A program made the translations under genes and the position numbers. A stretch of 64,000 bases of DNA from Crateriforma sp964453205 (GTDB lineage: Bacteria > Planctomycetota > Planctomycetia > Pirellulales > Pirellulaceae): contig CAYVRC010000005.1 of NCBI GenBank assembly GCA_964453205.1, positions 1 through 64,000 of the forward strand. The letters run 5' to 3'. Of the stretch, positions 51,709 through 60,512 are shown in pieces. Below the pieces are notes generated by a model. That model was not told the origin of the DNA. It searched no databases and saw only the letters and a list, made by a program, of their open reading frames with translations. The stretch's first letter is position 1; each line of letters begins with the position of its first letter.

Positions 51709-52224
51709 ATGAACCCGTCCATGTTCTTTCTAGGACGTTCACCCGATGCCGAGGTGGTGATCATCGAAGGAAAAGGGCTCCGCCGGCAAAGCGAATACCT
51801 GAAGTCTTTGTTCGAAGACGCGACGGAGGGACAAGACGAAAATCAGGTTTCCGATCGGCCGCTCGTCGTCATGCTGGATCGCTGTGACTATCTGGACAGC
51901 ACGTTTTTGGGCGGACTGGTGCGGCTTTCCAAGCAAAACGCCCACAAGGAGACCCGGACGCTGCGGATCGTTGCCGGCCCCGAGACGGTCAAGCGTTTGT
52001 TCGGAGCGTGCAAGCTGCAAAAATACTTGCCGGTCCAAGATTCGTTCTCCGGCCGGACGCCGACACAGTGGCAGGCGGTCGATCTGGATCAAGCGGGCGA
52101 GGATTGCGTGTATCACCAGTTGGAATCTCACGAAGCGTTGGCCGAACTGGACATCCCGCAATCCGACGCGTTTCACCGGATCGCCGAGAACATCCGCAAG
52201 GAATTGCAAGCCCGCGAGGGCTGA
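51709..52224 (+). CDS. STAS-domain protein (anti-anti-sigma-like)
   Basis: About 171 aa. A STAS fold occupies about residues 10-110: PLVVMLDRCDYLDSTFLGGLVRL carries the D-S-T-F-x-G motif in which the Ser is the phosphorylation site in SpoIIAA/RsbV-type proteins, and TLRIVAGPETVKRLFGACKL the following helix. The C-terminal ~60 residues are helical and unassigned. It may switch an anti-sigma kinase or other partner; no partner kinase of the RsbW type is beside it. ATG 51709 has GGAGA upstream. It lies 86 nt after the Eis-like gene. Confidence 0.82.
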   Translation: MNPSMFFLGRSPDAEVVIIEGKGLRRQSEYLKSLFEDATEGQDENQVSDRPLVVMLDRCDYLDSTFLGGLVRLSKQNAHKETRTLRIVAGPETVKRLFGACKLQKYLPVQDSFSGRTPTQWQAVDLDQAGEDCVYHQLESHEALAELDIPQSDAFHRIAENIRKELQAREG

Positions 52225-52280
52225 TCGGCCGCGTCGGTTCTTAAAAACCCTGCTTCATCGATCCGAGTTCCCCCCCCGTG

Positions 52281-53585
52281 ATGCGATTCACACCTCCCGC
52301 CGTTGCCGGTCTGGCTTTCTTTTTGTTGGTCGGGCCGATGACCACGGCGATCAAGTCCGAAACGATTCACATCGGTCCGCAAGACGACTGGTTCGGCGTG
52401 CTTTCGGGATCCTCGCTTCGGCCCGGCGACGAAGTCGTGTTGGCGGCGGGAACGTACAGCGATCCCCGCAAACTTTCGATCCGTCATCGTGGCACCGTCG
52501 ACCGACCGATCAAGATTCGAGTCGAACCCGGCAGACCGGCGACCTTCGCCCGACCCGATGCGACGCAGAACACGTTCAATCTGAGCGGCGCTCAGTACCT
52601 GATCCTGGAGGGCTTGGAGATCACCGGCGGGGCGGCCGGTGTTCGCATCGGAGGTGACGGTGCACGGCAAGCCAAGTTCATCACTTTGCAAGGCCTGCAC
52701 ATCCATCACGTCGGTGGCGTTGCGGTGACGGCCAATGAGCCCGGACAGGTTTACCAATCGCTGGTCTTTCGCGGCAATCACATCCATCACACCAGCGGAC
52801 ACGGCGAAGGTTTCTATCTGGGCAGCAACAACGACGCCGACGGGGCGACGACGGGCTACATCTTCGATTCGCTGATCGAAGGCAATTACATTCACCATCT
52901 CAACGGTGATGCGGTCAGCCAAGGCGACGGCATCGAACTCAAGGACGGTTGCTACAACAATGTCATCCGTGACAACGTCATTCACGATACGAACTATCCG
53001 GGCATCCTGGTCTACGGAACCGACCGACGTGAACCGAACGTGATCGAGCGGAACGCGATTTGGCGGACCGCTGATCATGGCATCCAAGCCGCGGCCGACG
53101 CGATCATCCGCAACAACCTTGTCTGGGAAACGGGTGGCTGGGGAATCTATTGCCGTGACCACCAAAGCGCCGTCGTTGGTGATTTGCGGATCGTCAATAA
53201 CACGGTTCTTGACCCGCAATCGATTCGTATCGTCACAACCGATTCACCCGGCGGGCCGATCCTCGTCGCGAACAACGCCTTGGGGGGAGATCTGCGAATC
53301 GATGGGCGGACCACCCGCGAGGGAACCAACGATCCGCGTCAGCAGATCCAAATGACGAACAACGTCACGGGGGTTCGCGATCGTTTCCCCCGCACCGGTT
53401 CGGCGGTCGTCGGTTCGGCCGATCCGACTTTCCTTCCGCGAGACGATTACAATGCGGACCCGCGCGACGGGTCTCTCGATGCCGGAGCCTATCGTTACGC
53501 GGCAGACGGCAACCCCGGTCCGCCGATCCGTCCCGGCTTCAAAATGACCACTTCGGATCCCACGATTTTGCCGCCGGCGAAATGA
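52281..53585 (+). CDS. Exported right-handed beta-helix protein
   Basis: 434 aa; GTG 52278 also precedes ATG 52281. Signal peptide AVAGLAFFLLVGPMTTAIKS. The body is built of short repeats with Asn/Ile/Gly ladders, such as DSLIEGNYIHHLNGDAV, NVIRDNVIHDTNYPGILVYG and NVIERNAIWRTADHGI, typical of right-handed parallel beta-helix (pectate-lyase-like) folds. Polysaccharide lyase or glycan-binding activity is expected; no specific catalytic residue is assignable. The stop overlaps the start of a 98-codon ORF by 4 nt, and a gluconate-type permease follows. Confidence 0.83.
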   Translation: MRFTPPAVAGLAFFLLVGPMTTAIKSETIHIGPQDDWFGVLSGSSLRPGDEVVLAAGTYSDPRKLSIRHRGTVDRPIKIRVEPGRPATFARPDATQNTFNLSGAQYLILEGLEITGGAAGVRIGGDGARQAKFITLQGLHIHHVGGVAVTANEPGQVYQSLVFRGNHIHHTSGHGEGFYLGSNNDADGATTGYIFDSLIEGNYIHHLNGDAVSQGDGIELKDGCYNNVIRDNVIHDTNYPGILVYGTDRREPNVIERNAIWRTADHGIQAAADAIIRNNLVWETGGWGIYCRDHQSAVVGDLRIVNNTVLDPQSIRIVTTDSPGGPILVANNALGGDLRIDGRTTREGTNDPRQQIQMTNNVTGVRDRFPRTGSAVVGSADPTFLPRDDYNADPRDGSLDAGAYRYAADGNPGPPIRPGFKMTTSDPTILPPAK

Positions 53586-53878
53586 TTCCGTTGGTCGCGA
53601 TCACTCAAGACGCCTGTTCGCCGACGTTTGCAGACCCCCTCTCATTTCCTCCGTTCCCGATCGAAGCCATGAAACTCGTCGTCGTCGCGGTACCCGTCCG
53701 AACGAGTCCGGTTGCCGTGTTTGCGGCCACAGCCGAGTTTTCTCCGCGGGTCGACTCCGCCTCCGGGATCACCCGAATCGCCTGGCGGACCCACAGCGAT
53801 GTCGGCGTCGGCATCAAGTTTCGCAACACCCGGATGGTGACGGGCACCGAAGCGTTTCGTAGCGGAGAGGCACAATGA
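53582..53878 (+). CDS. Small hypothetical protein bridging two genes
   Basis: 98 codons. ATG 53582 overlaps the beta-helix stop (ATGA), and its own TGA overlaps the ATG of the GntP-type gene (ATGA). Third codon positions are mostly G or C, as in its neighbours, which favours a real gene. No signal peptide, domain or motif is recognisable; an internal ATG at 53669 would start MKLVVVAVPVRTSPVAV. It could be a chance frame in a spacer. Moderate to low confidence. Confidence 0.4.
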   Translation: MIPLVAITQDACSPTFADPLSFPPFPIEAMKLVVVAVPVRTSPVAVFAATAEFSPRVDSASGITRIAWRTHSDVGVGIKFRNTRMVTGTEAFRSGEAQ

Positions 53879-55248
53879 CACTGAGCCCCCTCTTGATTCT
53901 GTTGATCGGCGTCGCGGTCATCATCGGCTCGATTTTGATCCTGCGAATCAACGCGTTCATCGCGTTGATCACCTCGGCGATCGTCGTCAGCCTGTTGTCG
54001 CCCGGCGAGATGTCGGAAAAGATTTCTCGCGTCGCGGCGGCCTTCGGTGCGTCGGCCGGGGGAATCGGCATCGTGATCGCCATGGCGGCCGTGATCGGCA
54101 AGTGCTTGATGGACAGCGGCGCGGCCGATCGCATCGTGTATTCGTTCACCAAGGCACTCGGTCAAAAACGCGCGCCGGTCGCTCTGATGGGCAGCGGGTT
54201 CGTGTTGTCGGTTCCCGTGTTTTTTGACACCGTTTTCTATCTGTTGGTCCCACTGGCACGATCTTTGTATCGGAAGCGGCAAAAGAACTACATCCTTTTC
54301 CTGACCGCCATCGTTGCCGGCGGAGCGGTCACGCACTCGATGGTACCGCCGACACCGGGGCCGCTGGCGATTGCCGACAATTTGGGAATCGATTTAGGGT
54401 TGATGATGTTGGTGGGTACGCTCGTCGCCGTTCCCATGTCCGTCGTCGGCTTGAGCGTTTGTTGGATCTTGAACCGTTGGCAGCCGATTGCGATGCGGCC
54501 TTATCCGGGCGAATCCGAGCCGGTGGCTTTGAGCGAAGAAGAACTACCGCCGCTGGGCATGGCCCTGTTGCCCGTGATCTTGCCGGTCGTCTTGATCGCG
54601 ACCCACACGATCGCCGTCGCGGTGTCGGATGCAGCTTCGCCGCGTGGCGAGGCGATCTTGGGCGTAACCGCCGTGCTGGGCAACCCGAGTTTGGCGCTGC
54701 TGTTATCAGCGGCGGTGTCGATCTTCTTGGTGATGCGGTATCGGGGTCATTCGCGTGATCAGATGTCCGCCTCGGTGGAGCAAGCTTTGATGAGCGGCGG
54801 CGTGGTGATTTTGATCACCGCCGCGGGCGGCGCCTTCGGAAAAATGTTGGCGGCTGCCGGCATTCAAGACGCGGTCGCCGAAACGATGGAAAGCGGAAAC
54901 TTGGCGACGGGCATTGCCGTGTTGTTTGCCGCCTTTGCCGTCGCCAGTCTGATGAAATTCGCCCAGGGTTCCGGCACGGTGTCGATGATCACGACATCGT
55001 CGATGTTTGCGGCCATGGGATTCACCAGCGAAGGTTTGGGATTTCATTTGGTGTACTTGGCCACCGCGATCGGTAGCGGTTCGTTGGTCGGCGACTGGAT
55101 GAACAACAGCGGTTTTTGGGTGTTCAGCAAGATGAGCGTCTTGACGACAACCGAAACGCTCAAGACTTGGTCGATCTTGACCGCATCGCTGGGTTGCACG
55201 GGATTGGTCGTGACCGTGATCGCGGCGGTCGTTTTTCCGTTGGTTTGA
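53875..55248 (+). CDS. GntP-family gluconate:H+ symporter
   Basis: 457 aa with about 12-14 transmembrane helices. GntP landmarks are GGIGIVIAMAAVIGKCLMDS, ALMGSGFVLSVPVFFDTVFY, GGAVTHSMVPPTPGPLAIAD and AVASLMKFAQGSGTVSMIT. It imports gluconate or a related sugar acid by proton symport. GGAGAGG just upstream of ATG 53875 is a good ribosome-binding site. It follows the beta-helix gene and the bridging ORF, so uptake of sugar acids released from a polyuronate is a sensible hypothesis. Confidence 0.92.
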   Translation: MTLSPLLILLIGVAVIIGSILILRINAFIALITSAIVVSLLSPGEMSEKISRVAAAFGASAGGIGIVIAMAAVIGKCLMDSGAADRIVYSFTKALGQKRAPVALMGSGFVLSVPVFFDTVFYLLVPLARSLYRKRQKNYILFLTAIVAGGAVTHSMVPPTPGPLAIADNLGIDLGLMMLVGTLVAVPMSVVGLSVCWILNRWQPIAMRPYPGESEPVALSEEELPPLGMALLPVILPVVLIATHTIAVAVSDAASPRGEAILGVTAVLGNPSLALLLSAAVSIFLVMRYRGHSRDQMSASVEQALMSGGVVILITAAGGAFGKMLAAAGIQDAVAETMESGNLATGIAVLFAAFAVASLMKFAQGSGTVSMITTSSMFAAMGFTSEGLGFHLVYLATAIGSGSLVGDWMNNSGFWVFSKMSVLTTTETLKTWSILTASLGCTGLVVTVIAAVVFPLV

Positions 55249-55318
55249 GTTTCCCGACAACGAAGCAAGAAACCGCTGTCCGATCCCCCGCGACCGAGAC
55301 GCCGACCGGCAAGATTCG

Positions 55319-55378
55319 CGTGGGATAGGCTTCCAGCCTGTCATCAAGCACATCGACAGGCTGGAAGCCTATCCCACG
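55319..55378. repeat. 24-bp perfect intergenic palindrome (REP-like)
   Basis: The arm at 55319-55342 (CGTGGGATAGGCTTCCAGCC and on) is the exact reverse complement of 55355-55378, with a 12-nt loop. No T-run follows. Length and perfection are far beyond chance, and it is not a normal terminator. I recall similar GGATAGGCTTCCAGCCTGT palindromes in Rhodopirellula-type genomes, but cannot verify that here. Confidence 0.85.
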
Positions 55379-55500
55379 GGCAACGACGTACAAGACAACC
55401 ATCCCAAATGGAGGTCAAACATGGACACGATGTGAAGCCGGCTGATGATCAAATTGAAGCCTCCGCAACACGCGATCAATAAGTGTCGGGTTGACTGTAG

Positions 55501-55520
55501 CGGATGTCGCCAGACTTCCG
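55501..55520. repeat. Imperfect intergenic hairpin
   Basis: CGGATGTC (55501-55508) and GACTTCCG (55513-55520) pair with one mismatch around GCCA. It may be another small repeated unit of this genome; unverified. Confidence 0.35.
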
Positions 55521-55612
55521 ACTCCGAAAAACGGGATCGGATTTTGGACAGACGTCACGGCCGGACGTTAAGCTGAAGAGCCCGCCTTCCCCACCCGCCC
55601 GAGATTCCGAGC

Positions 55613-58600
55613 ATGTCGCGTCCCCGATCTGAACGCTTGCCGTCGAGGTCCGTCTGTTGCGTCAAGCATCGACGGCTTCGGCTCGGTCATGAGTCGTCCT
55701 TTGCCAGCTTGCTGTTCGTCTTTTTCGTTTCCGTTGGGATCAGCCGCGAAGCGGCCGGTGAAGTTGCCGTCGCGCCGGCGGCGGACGTCTTGCAAACCTA
55801 TTGTTTGGACTGTCACACCGGTGCCGGCGCGGAAGCCCGACTGGATCTGGAAATGCTCCTGAGTCAGCCCGTCGAACCACGGTGGCAAGATTGGCGACGC
55901 GTCGCCCGTGTGTTGGATTCGCAAGAGATGCCGCCGGAGGACGCGGCGCAGCCGGATGAGTCCGAACGTCGCGAGCTCGGCCGAGCGATCGACGAATCGC
56001 TGGAACAACTGTTCCTCTCGGCCGCCGACGATCCGGGACCGAGCCAGTTGCGGCGACTGACCAATGCCCAGTACGAATACTGTATCGAAGACCTGACCGG
56101 CGTCCGATTCGACCTGCGTGATCGATTGGTTCCTGACAGCGTCGGCAGCAGCGGCTTCACCAACGCGGCGACCGGCCAGTTCATGCAAGCCGACACCCTG
56201 GAACGATATTTAGAAGCCGCCAAGCAGATCGCCGGCCATGCGGTCCTCGGCGCCGGACCGTTGTACTTTTCCGAACAGGCCGGCGCGACGGGCATGGAAT
56301 TGGCCTCCATCAAACGGATTCAGGAAATCTATCGGACCCACGGATTTCGCACCGGGGCGGGTGAGGGTGCCGAACCGTATCGCACGCACCTGTTCGCCCA
56401 AGCGTTCGAAGTGGCTTGGCGATTCCGTCATCGAAAAGCGTTGGGTTTCGAAACCAAAACGCTGGACCGGTGGGCCGCGGAGTCTGACCTGACGCCAGCC
56501 TTTGCCCGGCACGTCTGGGACACGCTGAACATGCCCGACCCGCCCTATCCGTTGTCGGAGTTGATCGACCGGTGGCAAGCTTGGCCGGAACCGGATGCGA
56601 TCGGTGGTGACAAGGACGAAGCGGTCGGCAAACTTGCCGGTCAGCTTGATCAACACATGAGGTCGTTGCAGGAACGACTGGCGGGTTCGGCATCTGCCGA
56701 GGAAGAGGCGGCGCTGCTGACTTGGAATTCGATCGAGATCCCCGATGCCAAGACGTTTTTGGTGACCGCGCGGCGGCGACTGCTCCGCAAAGACGACGGC
56801 AACTTCACGCTCGATCTGAACAACGCCGACTTGTTTGACAAGGACGGCACCGTCCTGTTGCGGATCTCGGTCGAATCGGCGGACCAAACCGAACAGGTAT
56901 CCTCCGCGGTCGTGATCTTCGAAAACCCGGAATTCAAGATTCGCTACAACGATCGCTCGGACTCGGCCGAGGTGCCCTTGGCCCGGGTCATCAAGCCGGA
57001 ATCGTTACGCGACCTGAACCCGGGAAGCAATCCGGACGGCGAAGCGATCACGTCGAGCGATTTCGTGGTGGGGACCGGACAAACCAGAACGATTGCGATC
57101 GAGTTGCCCGAGGACAGCCGATCGGGACAATTGACCCTTCACGCCCGCTTGGATCAAAAATTGGGCCGCGACCGTATCGTTCGCGTCGTCATCGATGACG
57201 TCACGAATTCTCGCGTGCGAAGCTACTCGTCGCTGCTGCGCGACCAATCCAGTGAAGCGATGAGTGACTGGGAATCGGGACTGGAAACCTTCGCCGCATC
57301 GCTGCCTCAGATTTCCCACGGCGAACCGGCCCCTTCAGACCGCGATCCGATCCCCCGACCGTTCGACGCGACCTACAACACGAGCGAGCGGAACTATTTT
57401 CATACGGCGGTCAAATACTACCGCGACGATGATTTCTTGGTCCGCTATCTGTTGACACCCGACGTCGCCAGAGAATTGCAGACGGCCTGGACGGATCTGT
57501 TGACCTCGTTCGACTTTCACGACGTGAACCTCCGTTTCGTCGTGTCGCGGTATCAGCTCGCGGAGCCTGATCGGCCGGACCAATCGGCTCTTCGCGTCGC
57601 ATCGTTGACGCCGGAGTGGATCGAATCTTTGCCCGAAGAACCACGGAGTTTCATCGCAGCCTACAAGGCCGAATACGACGCGATGCACAGCGCCCGTCGG
57701 TCGGCCCAGACGCGACATTTGCAAGACTTGATCGAGTTCGCGTCGCGTGCGTGGCGACAGCCTTTGGATGCGCATCAAAAACAAACACTCAAGGCTTTCT
57801 ATCAAACTCAACGTGACGAACAGGGTCTGGATCATGAGGAAGCCGTTCGTGCGACGATCGCACGAATCTTGGTCAGCCCCGAATTTCTTTACCTGGGCGA
57901 ACACGTCGCCGACGGGGACGGTCCGGCGCGTCTGAGTGATTTCGAACTGGCGGGTCGAATGGCTGCGGTGCTGTGGTCATCGCTCCCCGACGCTTCGCTG
58001 CTGCAAGCGGCCGAATCGGGGGCGTTGTCGAAACCGGATGAATTGAAGGCTCAGGTCTTGCGGATGACGGCTTCCCCGAAGACGCGACGATTCGCGGACG
58101 AATTTTTCGGACAGTGGCTGGGTTTTTATCAATTCGATCGCTTCCGAGGCGTCGATACGAATCAGTTCCCTGAATTCGACGACGATTTGAAGGAATCGTT
58201 GCACGACGAAGCGATCTCGTTCTTCGAATACCTGATCCGCCAAGACCGTCCCTATCACGAAATCTTGACGGCCGATTTCGCCTTTTTGAACCCGACGATC
58301 GCCCGGCATTACGGCATCGAATGGGACGCGGGCGAGGGCGGGGGCGATCAGATTCGCTTGGTCGATGACGTCACCGATCATCATCGCGGCGGGGTTTTGT
58401 CCTTGGGGGCGCTGTTGACCGCGACGTCGGCACCGCTTCGGACCAGTCCCGTCAAACGCGGGGATTGGATCCTACGTCGCTTGCTGGGCACGCCCGTTCC
58501 GCCACCACCGGCCGACGCCGGTTCGATCGCCGCGGAAGAAGTGCTCGGCGATGGCAAGACCGTTCGTGAGCGATTGGAAGCGCATCGTCAAAGTCCTGAA

Positions 58601-59053
58601 TGCATGAGCTGTCACGAGCGGATCGATCCGCTCGGGTTCGCGCTCGAGCATTTCGATTCACTCGGCCGCTGGCGACAAACCTACAGCGACGACTTGGCGA
58701 TCGATGCCAGCGGAACGTTGGCCGACGGACGTGTGCTCGACGGCTTGTCGGACTTGAAACGGTACTTGGCCGACCAAGACGAATCCGTTCGCCGGACGCT
58801 GGCGACCAACTTGGTCGCTTATGTCACCGGACGCGCCGAATCGATCTCCGATTCGATGTTGATCCGGCGCGTGGCGGACCAGTTGGGTGAAACGCCGCAG
58901 CTGTCCTCCGCGCTGACGCTGATCATGCAAAGCCCTCAGTTTCAAAAAACGCGAGGCCACGACGCAACGCTCGTGACGCCTCACTCCCCCGCCTCCCATT
59001 CACCCGCCCCACGATCCCCAGCCCTCCGATCCCCCGAGGAAGCGACGCCATGA
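55613..59053 (+). CDS. DUF1587/1592/1588/1585 exported protein with two CxxCH motifs
   Basis: 1146 aa. After an N-terminal signal-like segment (ASLLFVFFVSVGISREAAG) comes a PSCyt1-type region with YCLDCHTGAGAEARLDLEML, then DUF1587 (LRRLTNAQYEYCIEDLTGVR), DUF1595 (YRAW-type helix block near AWRQPLDAHQKQTL), DUF1592 (GRMAAVLWSSLPDASLL), DUF1588 (LTATSAPLRTSPVKRGDW) with SPECMSCHERIDPLGFALEH, and DUF1585 (LVAYVTGRAESISDSMLI). Two C-x2-C-H motifs imply haem c attachment. The family is expanded in planctomycetes and pairs with DUF1552, as here. The stop overlaps the DUF1552 start. Proposed role in exported redox or glycan processing is unproven. Confidence 0.92.
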   Translation: MSRPRSERLPSRSVCCVKHRRLRLGHESSFASLLFVFFVSVGISREAAGEVAVAPAADVLQTYCLDCHTGAGAEARLDLEMLLSQPVEPRWQDWRRVARVLDSQEMPPEDAAQPDESERRELGRAIDESLEQLFLSAADDPGPSQLRRLTNAQYEYCIEDLTGVRFDLRDRLVPDSVGSSGFTNAATGQFMQADTLERYLEAAKQIAGHAVLGAGPLYFSEQAGATGMELASIKRIQEIYRTHGFRTGAGEGAEPYRTHLFAQAFEVAWRFRHRKALGFETKTLDRWAAESDLTPAFARHVWDTLNMPDPPYPLSELIDRWQAWPEPDAIGGDKDEAVGKLAGQLDQHMRSLQERLAGSASAEEEAALLTWNSIEIPDAKTFLVTARRRLLRKDDGNFTLDLNNADLFDKDGTVLLRISVESADQTEQVSSAVVIFENPEFKIRYNDRSDSAEVPLARVIKPESLRDLNPGSNPDGEAITSSDFVVGTGQTRTIAIELPEDSRSGQLTLHARLDQKLGRDRIVRVVIDDVTNSRVRSYSSLLRDQSSEAMSDWESGLETFAASLPQISHGEPAPSDRDPIPRPFDATYNTSERNYFHTAVKYYRDDDFLVRYLLTPDVARELQTAWTDLLTSFDFHDVNLRFVVSRYQLAEPDRPDQSALRVASLTPEWIESLPEEPRSFIAAYKAEYDAMHSARRSAQTRHLQDLIEFASRAWRQPLDAHQKQTLKAFYQTQRDEQGLDHEEAVRATIARILVSPEFLYLGEHVADGDGPARLSDFELAGRMAAVLWSSLPDASLLQAAESGALSKPDELKAQVLRMTASPKTRRFADEFFGQWLGFYQFDRFRGVDTNQFPEFDDDLKESLHDEAISFFEYLIRQDRPYHEILTADFAFLNPTIARHYGIEWDAGEGGGDQIRLVDDVTDHHRGGVLSLGALLTATSAPLRTSPVKRGDWILRRLLGTPVPPPPADAGSIAAEEVLGDGKTVRERLEAHRQSPECMSCHERIDPLGFALEHFDSLGRWRQTYSDDLAIDASGTLADGRVLDGLSDLKRYLADQDESVRRTLATNLVAYVTGRAESISDSMLIRRVADQLGETPQLSSALTLIMQSPQFQKTRGHDATLVTPHSPASHSPAPRSPALRSPEEATP

Positions 59054-60432
59054 CCGCCGAACCATCACCACGCCGACCTTTGCGTCGCCGAAGTTTCCTG
59101 AAATCTTGTCTGGGCGGAACCGGAATCAGCTTGGCACTCCCGTGGCTGGATTCGATGCCCGTCCACGCGAACGACTCCGGCAAACTGCAGCGGGCGGATT
59201 CGGACTCAGACGGTCCGCCGGTGCGATTCGGTTGCTTCTTTTTTTCCAACGGCGTCGAACCCGAACATTGGTGGGCGAAACCGGCTGGCTCGGGGATCCG
59301 TTACGGCCACGGGCTTGATCCGCTACGCGGTCATTCCCAGGACATCACGTTCATCAAGGGTCTGTTCAACGAACAAGCCGCGTCGCACCCGAGTCCGCAC
59401 ATGGGGCGGATGGCCAATCTGTTGTCAGGGGCTTGGGTCAGCCAGGATCAATCCGAGATCCGTGTCGGCCGAACCATGGACCAAGTCATGGCCGAACGTC
59501 TCGGCCGACAGACGGCGCTGCCGAGTTTGTGCTTGGGCGTCGAGCCGACCGAGTTGCGACTCGAAGACGGCCTTTCGATGATCTACGGGTCCTGCATCTC
59601 TTGGGCCTCGGACATCAAACCGGCGACCAAGGAGATCTATCCGGCGCGGGTTTACGATTTGATCGTCGGCAACCAAGGAAACCGGGATCGTGATCGCAGC
59701 ATTTTGGACGCGGCGGTGGCGGACGCCGGGCGGCTCCGGAACAAGCTGTCGGCGGCGGACCGGATCAAGTTGGACGAATACTTCGAATCCATCCGTGACA
59801 TCGAAAACCGCATCGACCGGGCCGGTCGGGACGACGCCTTGGAAGGTTGGCGTCCGTCGATCGACCAACCGACCTTTGGCCGACCCGACGACGACTTGCC
59901 GCAGAACGTCTCCGAACACATGCGGTTGATGTTGGACCTGATCGTGCTGGCGTTCCAAATGGACAAGACGCGTATCGCGACTTGCATGCTGAACAACGAC
60001 TTGTCCCAGATGAATTTCGGTTTCCTGGATGGCGTCCAGGGAAGTCTGCATCTGGATCTGACGCACAACGGTCGTGACCCGGACCTGGAGGCGATGTATC
60101 TGAAGACGAATCAGTTTCATGCGTCGCAGTTCGCCTACTTGATCGACCGCATGAAACGAATCGAAGAAGGCGATTCGACGTTGCTGGACAATTCGATCCT
60201 GATGTTCTGTTCGAACCTGTTCGACGGGGATCGCCACCAAGCCGACGAAATGCCGGTGTTGTTGGCCGGAGGCGGCGGCCAGACACTTCGCCACGGCCGC
60301 GTCCTGGACGTCAGCGAACGCCCCGTCGACGAACGCCGCGCTTGCAACCTCTATCTGTCGATCATGGACCGCATGGGACTGGAACTTCCTCGATTCGGAG
60401 ATGCGACGAACCGACTCGCCGGACTCGGGTGA
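59050..60432 (+). CDS. DUF1552 protein (Tat-exported)
   Basis: 460 aa. The twin-arginine leader RPLRRRSFLKSCLGGTGISL directs Tat export. Core segments include CFFFSNGVEPEHWWAKP, FIKGLFNEQAASHPSPHMGR and MDKTRIATCMLNNDLSQMNF. DUF1552 is normally adjacent to DUF1592-type cytochrome proteins in planctomycetes; here the start overlaps the upstream stop (ATGA). Tat export suggests folding or cofactor insertion in the cytoplasm. The biochemical activity is not established. Confidence 0.93.
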   Translation: MTAEPSPRRPLRRRSFLKSCLGGTGISLALPWLDSMPVHANDSGKLQRADSDSDGPPVRFGCFFFSNGVEPEHWWAKPAGSGIRYGHGLDPLRGHSQDITFIKGLFNEQAASHPSPHMGRMANLLSGAWVSQDQSEIRVGRTMDQVMAERLGRQTALPSLCLGVEPTELRLEDGLSMIYGSCISWASDIKPATKEIYPARVYDLIVGNQGNRDRDRSILDAAVADAGRLRNKLSAADRIKLDEYFESIRDIENRIDRAGRDDALEGWRPSIDQPTFGRPDDDLPQNVSEHMRLMLDLIVLAFQMDKTRIATCMLNNDLSQMNFGFLDGVQGSLHLDLTHNGRDPDLEAMYLKTNQFHASQFAYLIDRMKRIEEGDSTLLDNSILMFCSNLFDGDRHQADEMPVLLAGGGGQTLRHGRVLDVSERPVDERRACNLYLSIMDRMGLELPRFGDATNRLAGLG

Positions 60433-60512
60433 CGCAGGTGTCAACAATCAGGCGCGCCGATGCCCCGGGGGTGCGCAGCGGGCGCTGTTGTCAGGCCGGT
60501 CCGCCTCTTCGT

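Larger units (their letters stand above)
55249..55612. other. Intergenic region with palindromes
   Basis: 364 nt between the GntP-type gene and the DUF1592-type gene. No credible gene. It holds the long palindrome at 55319-55378 and an imperfect hairpin at 55501-55520, listed separately. The promoter of the downstream pair should lie here. Confidence 0.6.
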
